In this document: piece after piece, positions 45,675 through 57,373 of the stretch
Numbering within the stretch: the first letter of the stretch is position 1
Layout of the letters: each line of letters starts with the position of its first letter
Source: Craterostigma plantagineum
Taxonomy: Eukaryota; Streptophyta; Magnoliopsida; Lamiales; Linderniaceae
NCBI GenBank assembly: GCA_027422505.1
Contig: JAPQWV010000028.1
Coordinates: 4,368,001-4,432,000 of the forward strand
Direction: 5' to 3'
Length of the DNA: 64,000 nt
Notes under the pieces: generated by a model
The model's database searches: none
Seen by the model: the letters and a program-made list of their open reading frames with translations, nothing else
What the model was told of the DNA's origin: nothing
Made by a program: the position numbers and the translations under genes

Positions 45675-46110
45675 AGTTTCAGATCTGCCCCAAATCTTTA
45701 AAAATTTCAGATCTGCCCCGAAAGTTTATATTTATTTAAAAATCTCCCCTGTTGGGATTTTACATTCTCAGCTCCTAGATTTAAAACTTTTCAATCTAGT
45801 CCCCTAATTTTTGAAAATTACACAAAGGACCCCAATTATTTATTCCGAATTTCAAATCTGCCCCAAAATCTTTATATTTCTTCAAAAATCTCCCCTATCC
45901 GGATTTTACTTTCTCAGCCACCAGATTTTTGAAACTTTTCAATATACTCCCCAAATTTCTGAAAATTACCCAAAGGACCCCAATTATTTATTCCGAATTT
46001 TAAATATGTCCTAAAAACTTTATATTTCTTTAAAAATATCCCCTATTCGGAATTTTACAACACAGACTCCCTGGATTTTGTAAAATTTCGATTAAGTTCC
46101 AAAATTTTAA
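45675..46110. repeat. 148-bp period tandem repeat, about three diverged units
   Basis: CAAAGGACCCCAATTATTTA recurs at 45823 and 45971 (period 148). Each unit also has a (G)ATCTGCCCC(A/G)AAA-type segment, a TCTCCCCT segment and TTTTGAAAATTAC. The first unit is more diverged. Confidence 0.75.
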
Positions 46111-46644
46111 AAATAATTATTTTATACGGCTGTTTTGCAACAGTTTTGGATTTCTCAATGATCACAAGGTAAACGGTGTCCGATGGACCTGAAATTTTAA
46201 CCACAGATAAAGGACTTGCAAATCTTAATTCTGTTCAAAGGAATTTTTAATCTGAAGTCTAGATTGTGAGATATGAATTTTCGAACCTCTTGGTCGAAAT
46301 GGATAAAGAAAACCCTAGAAAACCCTAATCCTCCCCAAGTTTTGCTCTATCTTCTTAATCTAAAGTCCTCTATCCCTATTTCCAAATATTCATAGATCTA
46401 AAAATACTCAATCTCGTGCTCCCTAAGATAACCAACGAAAAATTCATGCAAGCAAATTATTATTATCACATAAACACGAAGAATTCGATGAATAACATGC
46501 AAAACACGTAAAATTCACAAACCCTATATTGTTTACGTATGTAGGTGATCTTCACCTACCTTAATCCCGTAGAGAGCTACGTAACCGATTGTTTCGTGTG
46601 ATCCCGACCCCAGAGCTTCGATCCCGAGCTTCCGGAGATTTTTC

Positions 46645-46760
46645 TTTTCCTCCTTCTCCTCCTTTCCTTCTTTCTCTCTCTTTCTTTCTCTCCCTCTCTC
46701 CCTCTCTCCCTCTCTCTCTCGGCCATTTCTTCTCTTCCTCCCTCACGGTCTTTTCTCCTT
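46645..46760. repeat. CT-rich simple sequence
   Basis: Almost pure C/T (CTCTCTTTCTTTCTCTCCC type). On the minus strand of the LTR this is a GA-rich stretch. Confidence 0.85.
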
Positions 46761-47523
46761 TCCTCTCTAATATCTTTGGATTTATTAGTTATTAATGTGT
46801 CCTTAGGAATTTAATGACGTGGCTTAGGTGGAAAGAGGTGGCATATTAGTTAGATCTTGTCTTTCTTTCTTTTCCTTTCTCTCTTCTTCTTTCCTTTCCT
46901 CTCCCTCACGTTCTCCTCTCCACCTCCTCATTATTCTTTTTTTCTCTTATTTCATTTATGTCCTTATGATGTATATTAGGTGTATTGGTTGTATTAGGTC
47001 TTGTCTCATTAGGTGTATTAGATGTGTTTGATTCACTTACTAAGGCATTAGGTGTAGATTTTTGTCTCCATGTAATTGTAGAGTTGGCTTTATTATTTTA
47101 TTTTTCTTATTTTATTATATTGTATTAAATTCACATGGAGGTGAAATATTATTTTGTTTTATTATACCAAACTTACATGGATGTACCTTATTATTTTTAT
47201 TATTCTCTTAATTTATTCCAGCCATAATTAAATTATTATTATTGTTATTACTATTATTTTTTTAATTATTTATTTATTTGGGCTTTCTCTTCTTGTTTTT
47301 GGCCCAATTAAATTTTATTAAAGGACCCAACTCCCAACCTTTTATTTTGGGCCATTATTTTCTCATTTGGCCCATAAATAAATTTTTGGTCCTTTTAAAT
47401 TTTTCGGGCCCAAATGTAAATTTTGGGCTCGTTTCGAAAAGAAATCGTTTCTTGTTCGAAAGTCAATTCCGTACATTTCGAATATTATTGAAGTAATCCC
47501 GTATAAATTTTGCGGGTATTACA

Positions 47524-48960
47524 TCGAGCATCATTACAGGAATCTCATGTAGAGAGAGAAAGGAGGGTTTTTCGAAATTTTCTTCCTACATCACTTTTAT
47601 GCATCCAGCCACCGCCGTCTCCGGCCAGAACCTCACGGGGACGGCCGGCCGGTGGTTTTGGACTCACGTGGGAGGACGATCGCGGGCAGTTTGGAGTGGG
47701 AGCCAGGAGGTTGGAGTGGATTTCGTCTGGTTTTTTTTTCGTTTAAGGGCTAGGGTTTCACTGATTCGCTGATTTGATCTGATGGAATCTTCATCGGATG
47801 GTCTGAGGGCAGAGACGATTGAGGGGAGCATGGATCTGATAGGGATGCCTAACACCGCGGGGATGACTGGATTGGGATCGGAAATTCGGGCTAAGGTGGA
47901 CAGGCGCCGCAACGCTGAATCAGGTGTAGCAACGACTCAATTAACGATGGGGAATCTCACCACGCGGCTACGCATCCCAGACCTGGCGCTCAGTGCAGCG
48001 TACCCGGCGTTTGCCGAGTGTTTCGATGGGGTCCGATTCAGGGAATTGATGGAGTGGATTGAAGCGGGGAATACTGATGGGGCTGATCGACGGGCTGGGT
48101 TGCCAAGTGCAGATGTAAATTTTGTGTGATCTGATCGTGGGGGGAGGGTAAGGGCCGAGCCTAGGGTTTCCCGAGGATCTCCTTCACGTCAGGAAAGAGG
48201 AGCTGTGCCGATAAGAGGCATTCTCTGCCATAACCCTAGGCCGCGACAATGGGGGAGGCCTGAAACGCCACCACCGGCGAGGGGGCTGACAGCGAGGAGG
48301 TGCGTCGATGTGGGCTTGGCTGCAAATGAAGAACACGTCGACGAGGAGATCATTGTCGATGATCGGGGTATTGCGACGGTGGCTGCCATCTGTCAGAACT
48401 ATTGTGGCTGCCATCTGTCAGAACAAATACGGATCAGCAGCCGCCTATGTAGGAGATGTCGCCTATCCCAACTTCTGGGGCGTCACCGAGGGAACTGATG
48501 ACGTCAGCTACGGCCGCAAATAGTTCGCCCTATCTAGCTAATGGGCCGAATGGATGTGGGCTGGGCTGCCATGGCCTCCCTAACGGATTGGACCAACGTG
48601 GGCTGGTTTTCTCCTGCTTAGGGCCGATGCAACAAATGAACAATGTGGCGACCAACGGCACGTCTTATGCGGCGGCGGTAAAGGGAGCGACGAGGTCGAA
48701 CCGGGCTTTGCCGGAGATCGGGGAATGAAGTTAGCATATACGCCACCGTCTTTTGTTGACGGGGTTGGCGAGGCTAGGCCATCACGAGAGGTTGCGATGA
48801 GTGGAGTGGATCGTTGGAAGCACACGTTGGTGGGTTATTTTCTGGGAAAGAAGCCGTACTTCCCCTTCATTGAGCGCTATTTACGTTCGTTATGGAAGGG
48901 GTTGGTGGAGGTTCGCTCAACCATTAATGGTTTTTAAGGTACCCGAGGGGAACTCTTCCC
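47524..48960 (+). pseudogene. L1-type LINE 5' region and ORF1 fragment
   Basis: Starts at the gypsy LTR end. A CDS-like ATG at 47782 opens 115 codons (MESSSDGLRAETIEG...). After stops and frameshifts the sequence continues with NGTSYAAAVKGATRS near 48645 and, in frame from 48725, LAYTPPSFVDGV...DRWKHTLVGYFLGKKPYFPF...LRSLWKGLVEVRSTINGF to 48937. That last segment is the DUF4283-type nucleic-acid-binding domain of plant LINE ORF1. The zinc knuckle and all of ORF2 are missing: the sequence runs into Sirevirus LTR by about 49100. Whether it belongs to the same family as LINEs A-C cannot be judged, because they do not overlap. Confidence 0.72.
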
Positions 48961-49096
48961 GACCTCAGGTCAGTCAGTCAGTAGGGGTAGTTTGGCAGGC
49001 GGTACGAAGGTGTCTAAGTCATGGCAGACGATACGAAGGTGTCTAAGTTGGGTTATGGCCGATTCGGGTATTTTGCCGCGTTAGGGGTGAAAACTG

Positions 49097-50710
49097 GGGG
49101 TAATAGAGAGTTTTGATGAACTATGTAATTGTTATGACGCTAGGTCTATAAATTAAGCAATTCGATAAACGATATATATAATGTCTAAGTACATGATAAT
49201 ATTCGACCATGCATTATTTGTGAGCTATAAATTAGCTAAAGTGTCGAATATTTGATTTACATGTGATTCTTTGACTTACTGATGAAACTATGTGATCGCA
49301 TGTTATAGATGTTTCATATGATAGGATATATCGTTTTGTGCTATTTATAAACGCGTGAGATATCCTACAGGATTATATAAGGAAAATATGCTGTCTAAAT
49401 ATGGACATCGATATATCCGTTGAGAATCAATTATTCCTGAGTGAAACTTGCATCTACGATTTTTAAATGCATCCCACTGAATTAATTGTGCGAAATCGAT
49501 TTGATATCTTCCCTTAAGCTGATTAGGATATTATAATTAGGGAAGATTTGATTGATTGACTTTGTGGATAAGCTGCAAGCATATGGTATGCGCTCAAAAC
49601 GGATATGATCTTTAGGAAGTTAAGCAATTCGAATATATATGTTCTGATCTAATTTATGTGCTAGACATGGTGAATATATTGATCTGATACTATGTGCTAA
49701 ACATGGAAATGTTTAATATGTTTCTATCTCGTGTGCTAAACATGGAAAGTAAATCTGGATTGACTTATTCTATAAACTGATAGCAGGGAATCACATATGG
49801 AAAGTTCTGTTATGGTAAATATAATTCGAAATAATTGAATATGCCTTGAGAACGAATCTGAGCTTTTCTATGGAATATAATCATGCTTTAATGAGCTTAT
49901 GACGGTTTTGAACATTTATTGTAAGCATCATGGCATATTGACTACTCGAAATAACATGGATTATATACTTGATTTTGTGACTAACGTTATGATCTGATTT
50001 TCCATGTAAAGTGTTGAAAGAAGAGGTTTATATATGAGCAACACTTCATATTTTTGAGTTACTTAGAATTTGCGAACATACGACTACGAGAGTTTTGAGC
50101 AGAAACATTATTGAGAGATTCCTGATCGTTCATTTCTGCCTACTTGAGCGATCACCTGCGAAGCACTGACTGTACTGAGATATTCCAACCCTCCACTATA
50201 TTTCTGTCTTCGGACGTGAGTAATACCAAGGAGGCAAGGTCGACGTTTACTCACACGTGAAGGGAATGACGAGTTTCGGGGGCCCTTCGGTAGTGAGCTG
50301 TGTTCTGCAGGAATTGGAGATTCCCAGAAACGAAACTCGGCGTGTGGTAACCTAGTGTGTCTAGTGTTCGACTTGTTTCATGTTGTGTATTGTGTCATTT
50401 TGTATCCAGCTACGGTGCATTATAGTGATTGGTTAAACTCTTGAGGAGCAAACCTCAAGGAGAGGAGTAAACCTCGGTTGGGGATATAACCTCTATAAAA
50501 ATCATGTCTCGCATTTACTTTATAGTTATTTCCTTTTTATAGTGAGACAGACCCAACACACATCTGACGTAACTAGGATATATCAGGCATACTCATCACA
50601 AGCATTAGTAGGCATCTCTAAGTCAATACTTCTTAGGAGTTGTGAAAAGAAGAAGCATAAATTTTTATAAGCCTAATTCAACCCCCCCCCCAGGCACATT
50701 TTTATCTTCA
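49097..50710 (+). mobile_element. Lone LTR of a related Sirevirus-like family
   Basis: Ends AGGCACATTTTTATCTTCA at 50710, comparable to AGGCATATTTTACACTTCA of LTR1/2, and shares the AATTTTTATA(A)GCCTAATTCA block. The promoter has hairpin CTTGAGG-AGCAAA-CCTCAAG (50440-50459) and TATAAAA (50494-50500). Similarity to LTR1 begins near GAGAGTTTTGATTA/GA (about 49105), so the first ~40 bp may be missing. No internal region is attached: the right flank is gypsy pol and the left a LINE. Confidence 0.8.
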
Positions 50711-52405
50711 GCTTTACGTATGGGAAAACAAGCCATTTTTAACGAGTACGCCCAGAAAATCCTTCTGGGAGTCAAACAACAGTCCAGGCTAGATCACCGA
50801 CGGTACCCGCCCGAGTGTACACGCTTACTTCGGAGGAAGCAGAAAACAACCCGTAAGTGGTAGCAGGTACCCTCCTTATCCATCAAACCCCAACATGCAT
50901 TTTAGTAGATTCAGGAGCCACGTATTCATTTACATCTACTAACTACGTGGCGAGACTCGGGGTTTACACCAAGCTAACTATGAGTATAATGTAACAATCC
51001 CGCGTGGAGCTTCGACCCGAACCAACCAGATTTTGCGAGACTGCCCAATGTTAGTTAATGAACAAGAATTGCTTGTTGATTTGATAGTCATTCCAATGAA
51101 TGTTTATGAAGTAATTCTTGAAATGCACTGGTTGTCGAAGTACGGGGCAGTTATTGATTGTAGTCAGAAGAAAGTCACATTTAACTTGAAGACAATTGAA
51201 CCTTTACATTTACGAGAATAAACAAGGGCGGAAATATTCCTAAGATTTCAGCAATGAAGGCGCAACATCTGATCAAAGCAGGATGCGAAGCCTATCAGGT
51301 GTTCGCAATAACAACGGAGAAACAATCACTCCCAAAACTAGAAGACGTACCTGTAGTACAAGAATTCCCTGATGTATTTCCTGAAGATTTACCAGGACTC
51401 CCTCCTGATCGGGAGATCCAATTTACTTTCGATCTCATACCAGGAGCTGCACCTATCACGAAGGCTCCCTATCGATTAGCTCCAACCAAGTTGAAAGAGT
51501 TGAAGGAACAATTAGATGAACTACTTCAGAAAGGATTTATCCAACCGAGCTTTTCTCCCTGGGGAGCGCCAGTTCTGTTTGTCAAGAAGAAGGACGGATC
51601 TATGAGACTATGCATCGACTACAGAGAGTTGAACAAGATTACAATCAAGAACAAATATCTGTTGCCGAGGATCAACGATTTGTTTGACCAGTTACAAGGC
51701 GCAATAGTATTTTCAAAGATAGATTTACGCTCAGGGTATCATCAGCTGAAGATTCGTGAAGAGGATGTCCGGAAGACAGCATTCAGCACCCGATATAGCC
51801 ACTACAAGTTTTTAGTCATGCCTTTCTGGCTGACCAACACACTAGCAGCATTTATGGACTTGATGAACTGCGTGTTTAAGCCGTACCTAGACAAATTCGT
51901 CATCGTATTCATCGATGACATCCTCATCTATTCTAAGACAAAGGAGTAGCACAAACAACATTTGAAGATTGTACTGGAGACACTGCGAGAGAAACAATTG
52001 TACTCTAAATTCAAGAAATGTGAATTTTGGTTAGATAAAGTCGCATTTCTGGGGCATGTTATTTCTGGAGCAGGAATTTCAGTGGACCCGAACGAAATTG
52101 AAGCTATCAATAACTGGCCCCAGCCGACCAACGTTACTAAAGTACGCAGCTTTTTAGGACTAGCAGGATACTACAGAAAATTCATTAAGGATTTCTCAAA
52201 GATCGCCTCAATATTGACGAAGCTGACGAAAAAAGAATGCTCCATTTCACTGGGAGCTGCCTGCGAACAAAGCTTCAAAGAACTGAAGAGACGACCTACC
52301 ACGGCCCCAGTCTAACAATACCCATAGGGACCGGAGAATTCTCAGTATATAGTGATGCATCGAAGAATGGCCTAGGCTGCGTCGTGATGCAAAATGAATG
52401 ATTTT
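50711..52405 (+). pseudogene. Ty3/gypsy chromovirus-like protease-RT-RNase H fragment
   Basis: Protease: LVDSGATYSFTSTNYVARLG (about 50905-50964), with TAA at 50852-50854 upstream and another after MSIM. After a frameshift come DCPMLVNEQELLVDLIV and MHWLSKYGAVIDC (51033-51221). RT (from 51254): [66 protein letters not shown] and catalytic FIDDILIYS near 51911, followed by TAG (51947-51949). It continues with [15 protein letters not shown] and [15 protein letters not shown]. RNase H begins VYSDASKNGLGCVVMQNE and is cut at about 52400. Oddity: Trp replaces the usual Gly in VMPFGLTN. Gag, integrase and chromodomain are absent. Confidence 0.87.
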
Positions 52406-52419
52406 TATTCGGATAGATG

Positions 52420-53800
52420 GCAGAGTTTCGAGTGTTCAAAATGATTTTTTTATAGCCAATTTAATTTGGAATAAATGGAACTTAGAATTTTCGGGAATAT
52501 GATAATTTTCGGTAGATAATTCGATTTTCGAACAGGAAGAATAATTTTCGGGTAGCTTAAGTGTGTCATTGTTTAATTTTGGTGGTAGAGCTGTTTTAAT
52601 TTTCACCAAGCTTAGCATATTTTCGAGTAGCCAATATTGTTTTCGGATGATATAAGATTTTTCGGGTGAAAAGGATTTTCGCCGAGCCATATGAAATTCA
52701 GGTATTGACCTTGACATAATTCCTAATATTCAGGCGTATATTGCTAGATGGTTTGCGGGTAGCCTAGAGAAATTTCGGATGAATCTATACCTCCGGGTAG
52801 GTATATTTTCGGCGTATTTCCTTAGTTTTTCGGGCACCGACCATAATATAAGATCATGTAATTTCGGCTTGTAAGTTAAAATTCGGGTAGCTTAAGGTTG
52901 TCATGTGACTTAGTTTGTTTTTCGGACAACTTAAAACTTCAATATTTTAGCCTCTCTAGTTCAATTTTCGTGCCTTGAAGAAAACTCGGCGAATGTCGGA
53001 TTTCATAGTGAAAATATTTTTCGGGCTTGACTTATTTTCTGGTCAAAGGATTAAACAAGTAGAATTTTCGGACATCTTAATTCAGACCTTTGTTTTTCGG
53101 GTGACAACATTTTCGCCGAACAGTATAAATTTCGGGTGTGATTTGATTTATGGTTTTCGGATAATTAGATGAATTTCAGGCCTTCATTTATTTGGGTAAC
53201 CTAATTCGCCGAACAGTGTCAAAATTCAGGCGTTGACCAAAATTCGGGCCTTGTTCGAATTTTGCTGCAAATCAGATTTATAGGGTTTTGAATGTTATTT
53301 TCGGGAAGGAGGCATTTTCGGGCAGTATATTATTTTTGAACTTACTTGTTTCCGATATATTTATCAAACCTAGATATTACACTGATATTATTATATTTTC
53401 GTATTTAGGGTCGAAAATTAGGAAATCCGCGAAGTCGTAGACTAATTAATCTTGGACACCAGGTAAGTGGGAACAACTACAACACATAAATGCATTATGT
53501 GCGCATGACTTACGTGACTATCTGCTTCAATTATATTATGTCATGTGATTTATTTGCGAGGCACTGCTGCATGGTCAGTAAAGCAATTTATTTTATGATT
53601 CACATGGCATATTCATATACATGCACGTTTCATTTTGGGGATTTCGAAATGTGAGCGTGCACTGTATTTACCGCCTGTGAGCGAATGAAAATTACCGATA
53701 TTGGCATTTGATGTCGATTCGCAGTTGAGTCAGGGCTACTTCTATGGCACAATGGAGGCGTGCTATGTCGTCGGTTATATTTATATATTTATTTTTATTT
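52420..53800 (+). mobile_element. Ty3/gypsy LTR fragment rich in TTTTCGGG words
   Basis: Same organisation as 15101-16578: a word-rich part (52440-53410) followed by a segment with TGCATTATGTGCGCATGACTT near 53490 and ATATACATGCACGTTTC near 53610. More than thirty TTTTCGGG/TTTCGG/TTCGCCGA/TTCGGGTA words in about 1 kb. Both ends uncertain; no genes. Confidence 0.55.
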
Positions 53801-53804
53801 GGGC

Positions 53805-54012
53805 AACTGCCCAGGTATATGCCCTAGATGCCGTACGAGGACTGGGACTACGAGGGCAGTTTGGTAATTGTAGTTTTTAGTGATGTAATTTAATTACTTC
53901 TATTAATGGAATGGTTTTATTCAAAATTAATTTATTATTCGATAAATTAATTAAAAGGCAACTTTTTACTTAGTCTAAAGATTTCACCTTGCAGTCTGGG
54001 TGAATAAGACAA
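53805..54012 (+). mobile_element. Copia LTR fragment, left of LINE A
   Basis: GCCCTAGATGCCGTACGAGGACTGGG parallels the start of the copia LTR at 16855, followed by the same AT-rich progression to the GGGTGAATAAGAC stretch (compare GCGATGAATAAATGAC at 17042). It is interrupted by LINE A and resumes at 56179. Confidence 0.6.
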
Positions 54013-56178
54013 ATAACGGGCTAACCCTAATAAGAGTGAGATGTACATCTCCAAGCGTGGCGATGGGCTGACGGGAGCTCTGCACTCTATTATGGGGTTC
54101 TCAGCTGGGTCACTTCCGGTGCGCTACCTAGGTGTGCCATTGATTATATCGCGTTTGACTACTGCTGACCGTCACCCTCATTACCGCCGTTGACCGACGC
54201 TTAGGCTCGTGGACTCACCAAACACTATCGTACGCTGGGAGAGTCCAGCTTATTAAATCTGTGCTCATGGGGCTCCATACTTACTGGGCGGGAGTGTTCC
54301 TGCTCCCTAAAGGTGTCATCCGTGTTATTGAGTCACGCTTCAGGGCCTTCCTTTGGAAGGGCTCCACAACTAAAGTGGCATGGGCGGACATCTGCTTACC
54401 CACTGACGAAGGCGGGCTGGGGAGATCGATTGAGACGGACAACAAAGCTCTAATGATGCGCCTTCTCTGGAGCTTGCTTAGTGGGGACGAGAGCTCCATC
54501 TTGGCCACATGGATCCGACGCACAAGATTAAATAACACTTCCTTATGGTCTATAAGGCCTAATCCTCGGACATCTTGGAGCTGGAGGAAACTTTTAAAGC
54601 TTCGTCATCTTATCCGTCCGCTGATTGAATTCCACATTGGGAACGGAGCGAGCACGTTCCTTTGGACCGACCCATGGCTCTTCAATGAACCGATGGTTGA
54701 CAGATTCCCTCGTGGCCCATGGTCATGGGGCTGCTGTTCGATTCCAGACTCAGCGCTGTCATTAACGAAGAGGGTTGTAACTGGCCGGGACAAACCACTG
54801 TTGAATATATTGACTTTGCTCCTCTTCTTCCACAGGTATTCCCAGCTGAAGAGGACGGAGTTCGCTGGATTGCTACGGGAAATGGCCAATTCACCACCAG
54901 ATCGGCTAGGGAACACCTGAGACTGCAAAGACCTATCGTCCATTGGAGTACCCTTTTCAGTGGACCGCTTCCAAAACATGAATTCATCATTTGGTTGGCG
55001 ATCAGAGATAAACTGGCGACGCGCGAAAGGCTTGGGTGGCGGTTGCAGCGGGAACGTCCATCTGTCTATTATGTGACAACCAAACGGAGGAAACGATAAG
55101 ACATTTATTTTTTGAGTGTACTTTCACGCGACGTTGTCTTCGTATTTTGCGTGACAGGCTGCGGTTCAGCTGGCCTAGAACGGACTGGTTCGAGGGCATT
55201 CTTTGGGCAGCTAACTGTTGGAAGGGCCAGCACCTCGTTAGGTTGGGACCACGACATGCCATCGCCTTGTTGATCTACCACCTTTGGATGGAACGCAATA
55301 GGAGATGGCACGACGGACACCGCCGCACCGCGGACCAGATTGCGGCCGAGGTTGAAACCCTCCTCTCCCTGCGTTTATCCACAATCACGCCCAAATACCA
55401 ACTCCAAGTTAGTGCTCTCCGACGCATTTGGTGCATCACTTGGTAGGACGGATTTATGGTGCTTCGTAGGACCTATCGTTGCTCCCGGCCCTTGGTGTTC
55501 GGAGGGACTTTCGGCTTGGATGTGGAGATTGAGTTTTACTACCTGATCTCTTCCTTTCTATCTTTGCCTCTTTGCCCTCGGCTTGCTCTCCTCTTGTTTT
55601 CTCTGCTTGCAGGTTTGAAGTGCATTGTGCTTGTCCTTTAAATCCCGTGCGGTCTCCCCTGGGCTGGCGCTCTGTCTCCATCTTTGCTGCGTTGGCTCGT
55701 TTGGGATTGCTATGCTGAGTCTTGCGTGTGGAATGGCCCACCATGGTGTGGCGTTCGGCACCGGTCCCCCTCTCCTTGGAAAAGCAGGAGGTGGCGTGAT
55801 TACGCCTCACACCGACCAGCCTTGCGGACGTTCCCCTTTCCCGCCAAAAGCCTATCCCTCATGATACGGCCTTCAGTCTTGTGCCTTTGGCGCTGTTCTT
55901 GGCTCTATGCCTGGCTTCCTTGCTGGTACCTCATCTGGTGCCAGGAACATGTTGATGGAAGTGGTTTTTAGACGCCTACGTAGCATGATCTTGATTGATT
56001 TTGTCTTGTATTGTCCTTGGCATGGTCTTGTAGGGACCTTGTGGGTTGTCTAGGTTGTCAGGTCTTAGGTGCTGTCTGGTCGGTAGAACATTACCGTTTG
56101 GTGCGTCATGAGCGATATCATGCACGCTGCTCTGTAACTCCTGTCTTTTCCTTCTCTATTAGTGACACTTTCCAAAAA
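54013..56178 (+). pseudogene. LINE A: 5'-truncated L1-type ORF2 C-terminus and 3' UTR
   Basis: Begins inside the RT domain (ANPNKSEMYISKR...), just after the catalytic region, so it is a 5'-truncated insertion. Continues SLPVRYLGVPLI near 54115, a frameshift, then from 54261 HTYWAGVFLLPKGVIR and SWSWRKLLKLRHLIRPLIEF. Further frameshifts separate the VRWIATGNGQFTTRSAREHL part (54719-55099) from the zinc-binding end, CLLCDNQTEETIRHLFFEC (C-x2-C...H-x4-C, 55066-55122), which closes LRRIWCITW at 55446. The 3' UTR runs to a short A run near 56174. It is nested in a copia LTR. Same family as B and C by motif order and wording. Confidence 0.83.
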
Positions 56179-57373
56179 CCCAAATATTGGCAGTTCACTT
56201 ACTGATTCTGTTGTGACAGAGAGGGGCACCAGTAAGCTGAGATACTGCAATATTAAAATTAGTCCACAAGTCTAAGTCTCCAGTAGGGCGACAAGTATGA
56301 CATGGTTGTCGATGGGTCCAATATGGTTGTGCCAATTCACTTGGGAAGGGAGCCCGTGACAATGATACAAGATGAATCAGGGGATTATCTGTATTTGGAC
56401 ACTGACTCGTAATCGAACGATCACACGCTTGGATTGTCCATGATCGATCTATTGACTGTAGTAGTCTGCGTGAACCTTTGACCGAAAGGGTTAACTTGTG
56501 GCATGTGTTGAGATCTTGACTTGTCACTAGTTTGCTAGGCCCGTCTTGCCGGTGGCATGTGTCAGCGGCGAAATGTGGTTTTGACGTTTTGATGCGATTG
56601 CCGGTTGAACCGCGGAGCGGGATTTACGGTTTCGATTGACTTCGAGGTTAACATCCTATGGCCAGTTTTATGAGCGGGAATTTATTCAAGTCTCTGGCCA
56701 AAGCATATAACTGACTCGCGATAGTCGTAGAGTGCAGTTAGGTATTTTCACCGTCATAAATGACATAGAGTCGAGTTCTGTAAGTTTGACTATGCGTGAC
56801 TTTCACTCGATCGGGACAAACATAAAGGGTTTATATGTATGACGAAAATCTACGGTCGGCTGAAGTCACGGGACTATGACAAAAAGTCCACGAAAACCCG
56901 AAAGCGCTAGCCGCATGCACGGTGCCCGGGCAGCCCGAGCGCGTTGCGCGCGTGGGGCTGCGTGTCGTCGCGTGTGGTGCGCAACACATGGCGGGCTGCG
57001 CGCATCGCGCGGCCCGTGCCTGGCTGCGCATGGCGCACAGTACTGGCCGCGCGCGGACCACAGAGCTGACCACGTGCGGGCGTGCAGAACGCGACGCACG
57101 GGCAACGGGTGGGTGCACGCACGGCGCGAGCAGCCCTCCACCAGGCCCGAAAGGCCTGGTCCAGCCCATCTTAAGGCCCAAATTATATAGGGCTAGGCCC
57201 GGCCCATTTAAAAGTCCAAATTCGATTTTGGCTCGGAAGTGTATTAAATTTGTCATGATGCATGTTATTTGGATAACGTGGTGATTGATTGGAGATTAGG
57301 TTCTATTATTGCCGGGTGATATGTTAAGGGTGACAACGTCCCCCCCGAGTTGTACTTTACAGTTTTTATTAGA
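56179..57373 (+). mobile_element. Copia LTR fragment, right of LINE A, with a CpG-dense stretch
   Basis: Continues the LTR of 53805-54012. The GTCACTAGTTTGCTAGGCCC region (56524) parallels GTCGCTAGTTGGCTAGGCC at 17358, and TTTTTATTAGATAAG near 57365 parallels 19200-19232. Positions 56930-57130 are very GC- and CpG-rich (CGCGTTGCGCGCG type), which produces several overlapping spurious ORFs on both strands. The LTR is cut at its right end by LINE B. Confidence 0.6.

Larger units (their letters stand above)
44574..47523 (-). mobile_element. Ty3/gypsy LTR, minus orientation, apparently full length (about 2.95 kb)
   Basis: On the minus strand it begins TGTAATACCCGC at 47523 and ends GTTACA at 44574. 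The first 485 bp (44574-45058) belong to the tandem block; the rest is unique. It contains a 148-bp period repeat (about 45675-46110), a GTAGGTGATCTTCACCTACC palindrome near 46542-46561, a CT-rich block (46645-46745) and GGCCCAA words near 47300-47420. No matching 5-bp target duplication is visible, so it may be a solo LTR with eroded flanks or a remnant. It has no genes: the ORFs at 46561-46795 come from the CT-rich run. Confidence 0.65.

Noticed and set aside
46561..46795. Ser/Leu- and Glu/Arg-rich ORFs
   Set aside because: Translations of a CT-rich simple repeat on the two strands.
55454..55971. ORFs of 60-118 codons after LINE A ORF2
   Set aside because: They lie in the LINE 3' UTR, overlap on both strands and show no domain.
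56831..57284. Overlapping 91-141 codon ORFs on both strands
   Set aside because: Produced by very high GC content. Arg/Ala/Cys/His-rich translations with no recognisable domain, inside a copia LTR.
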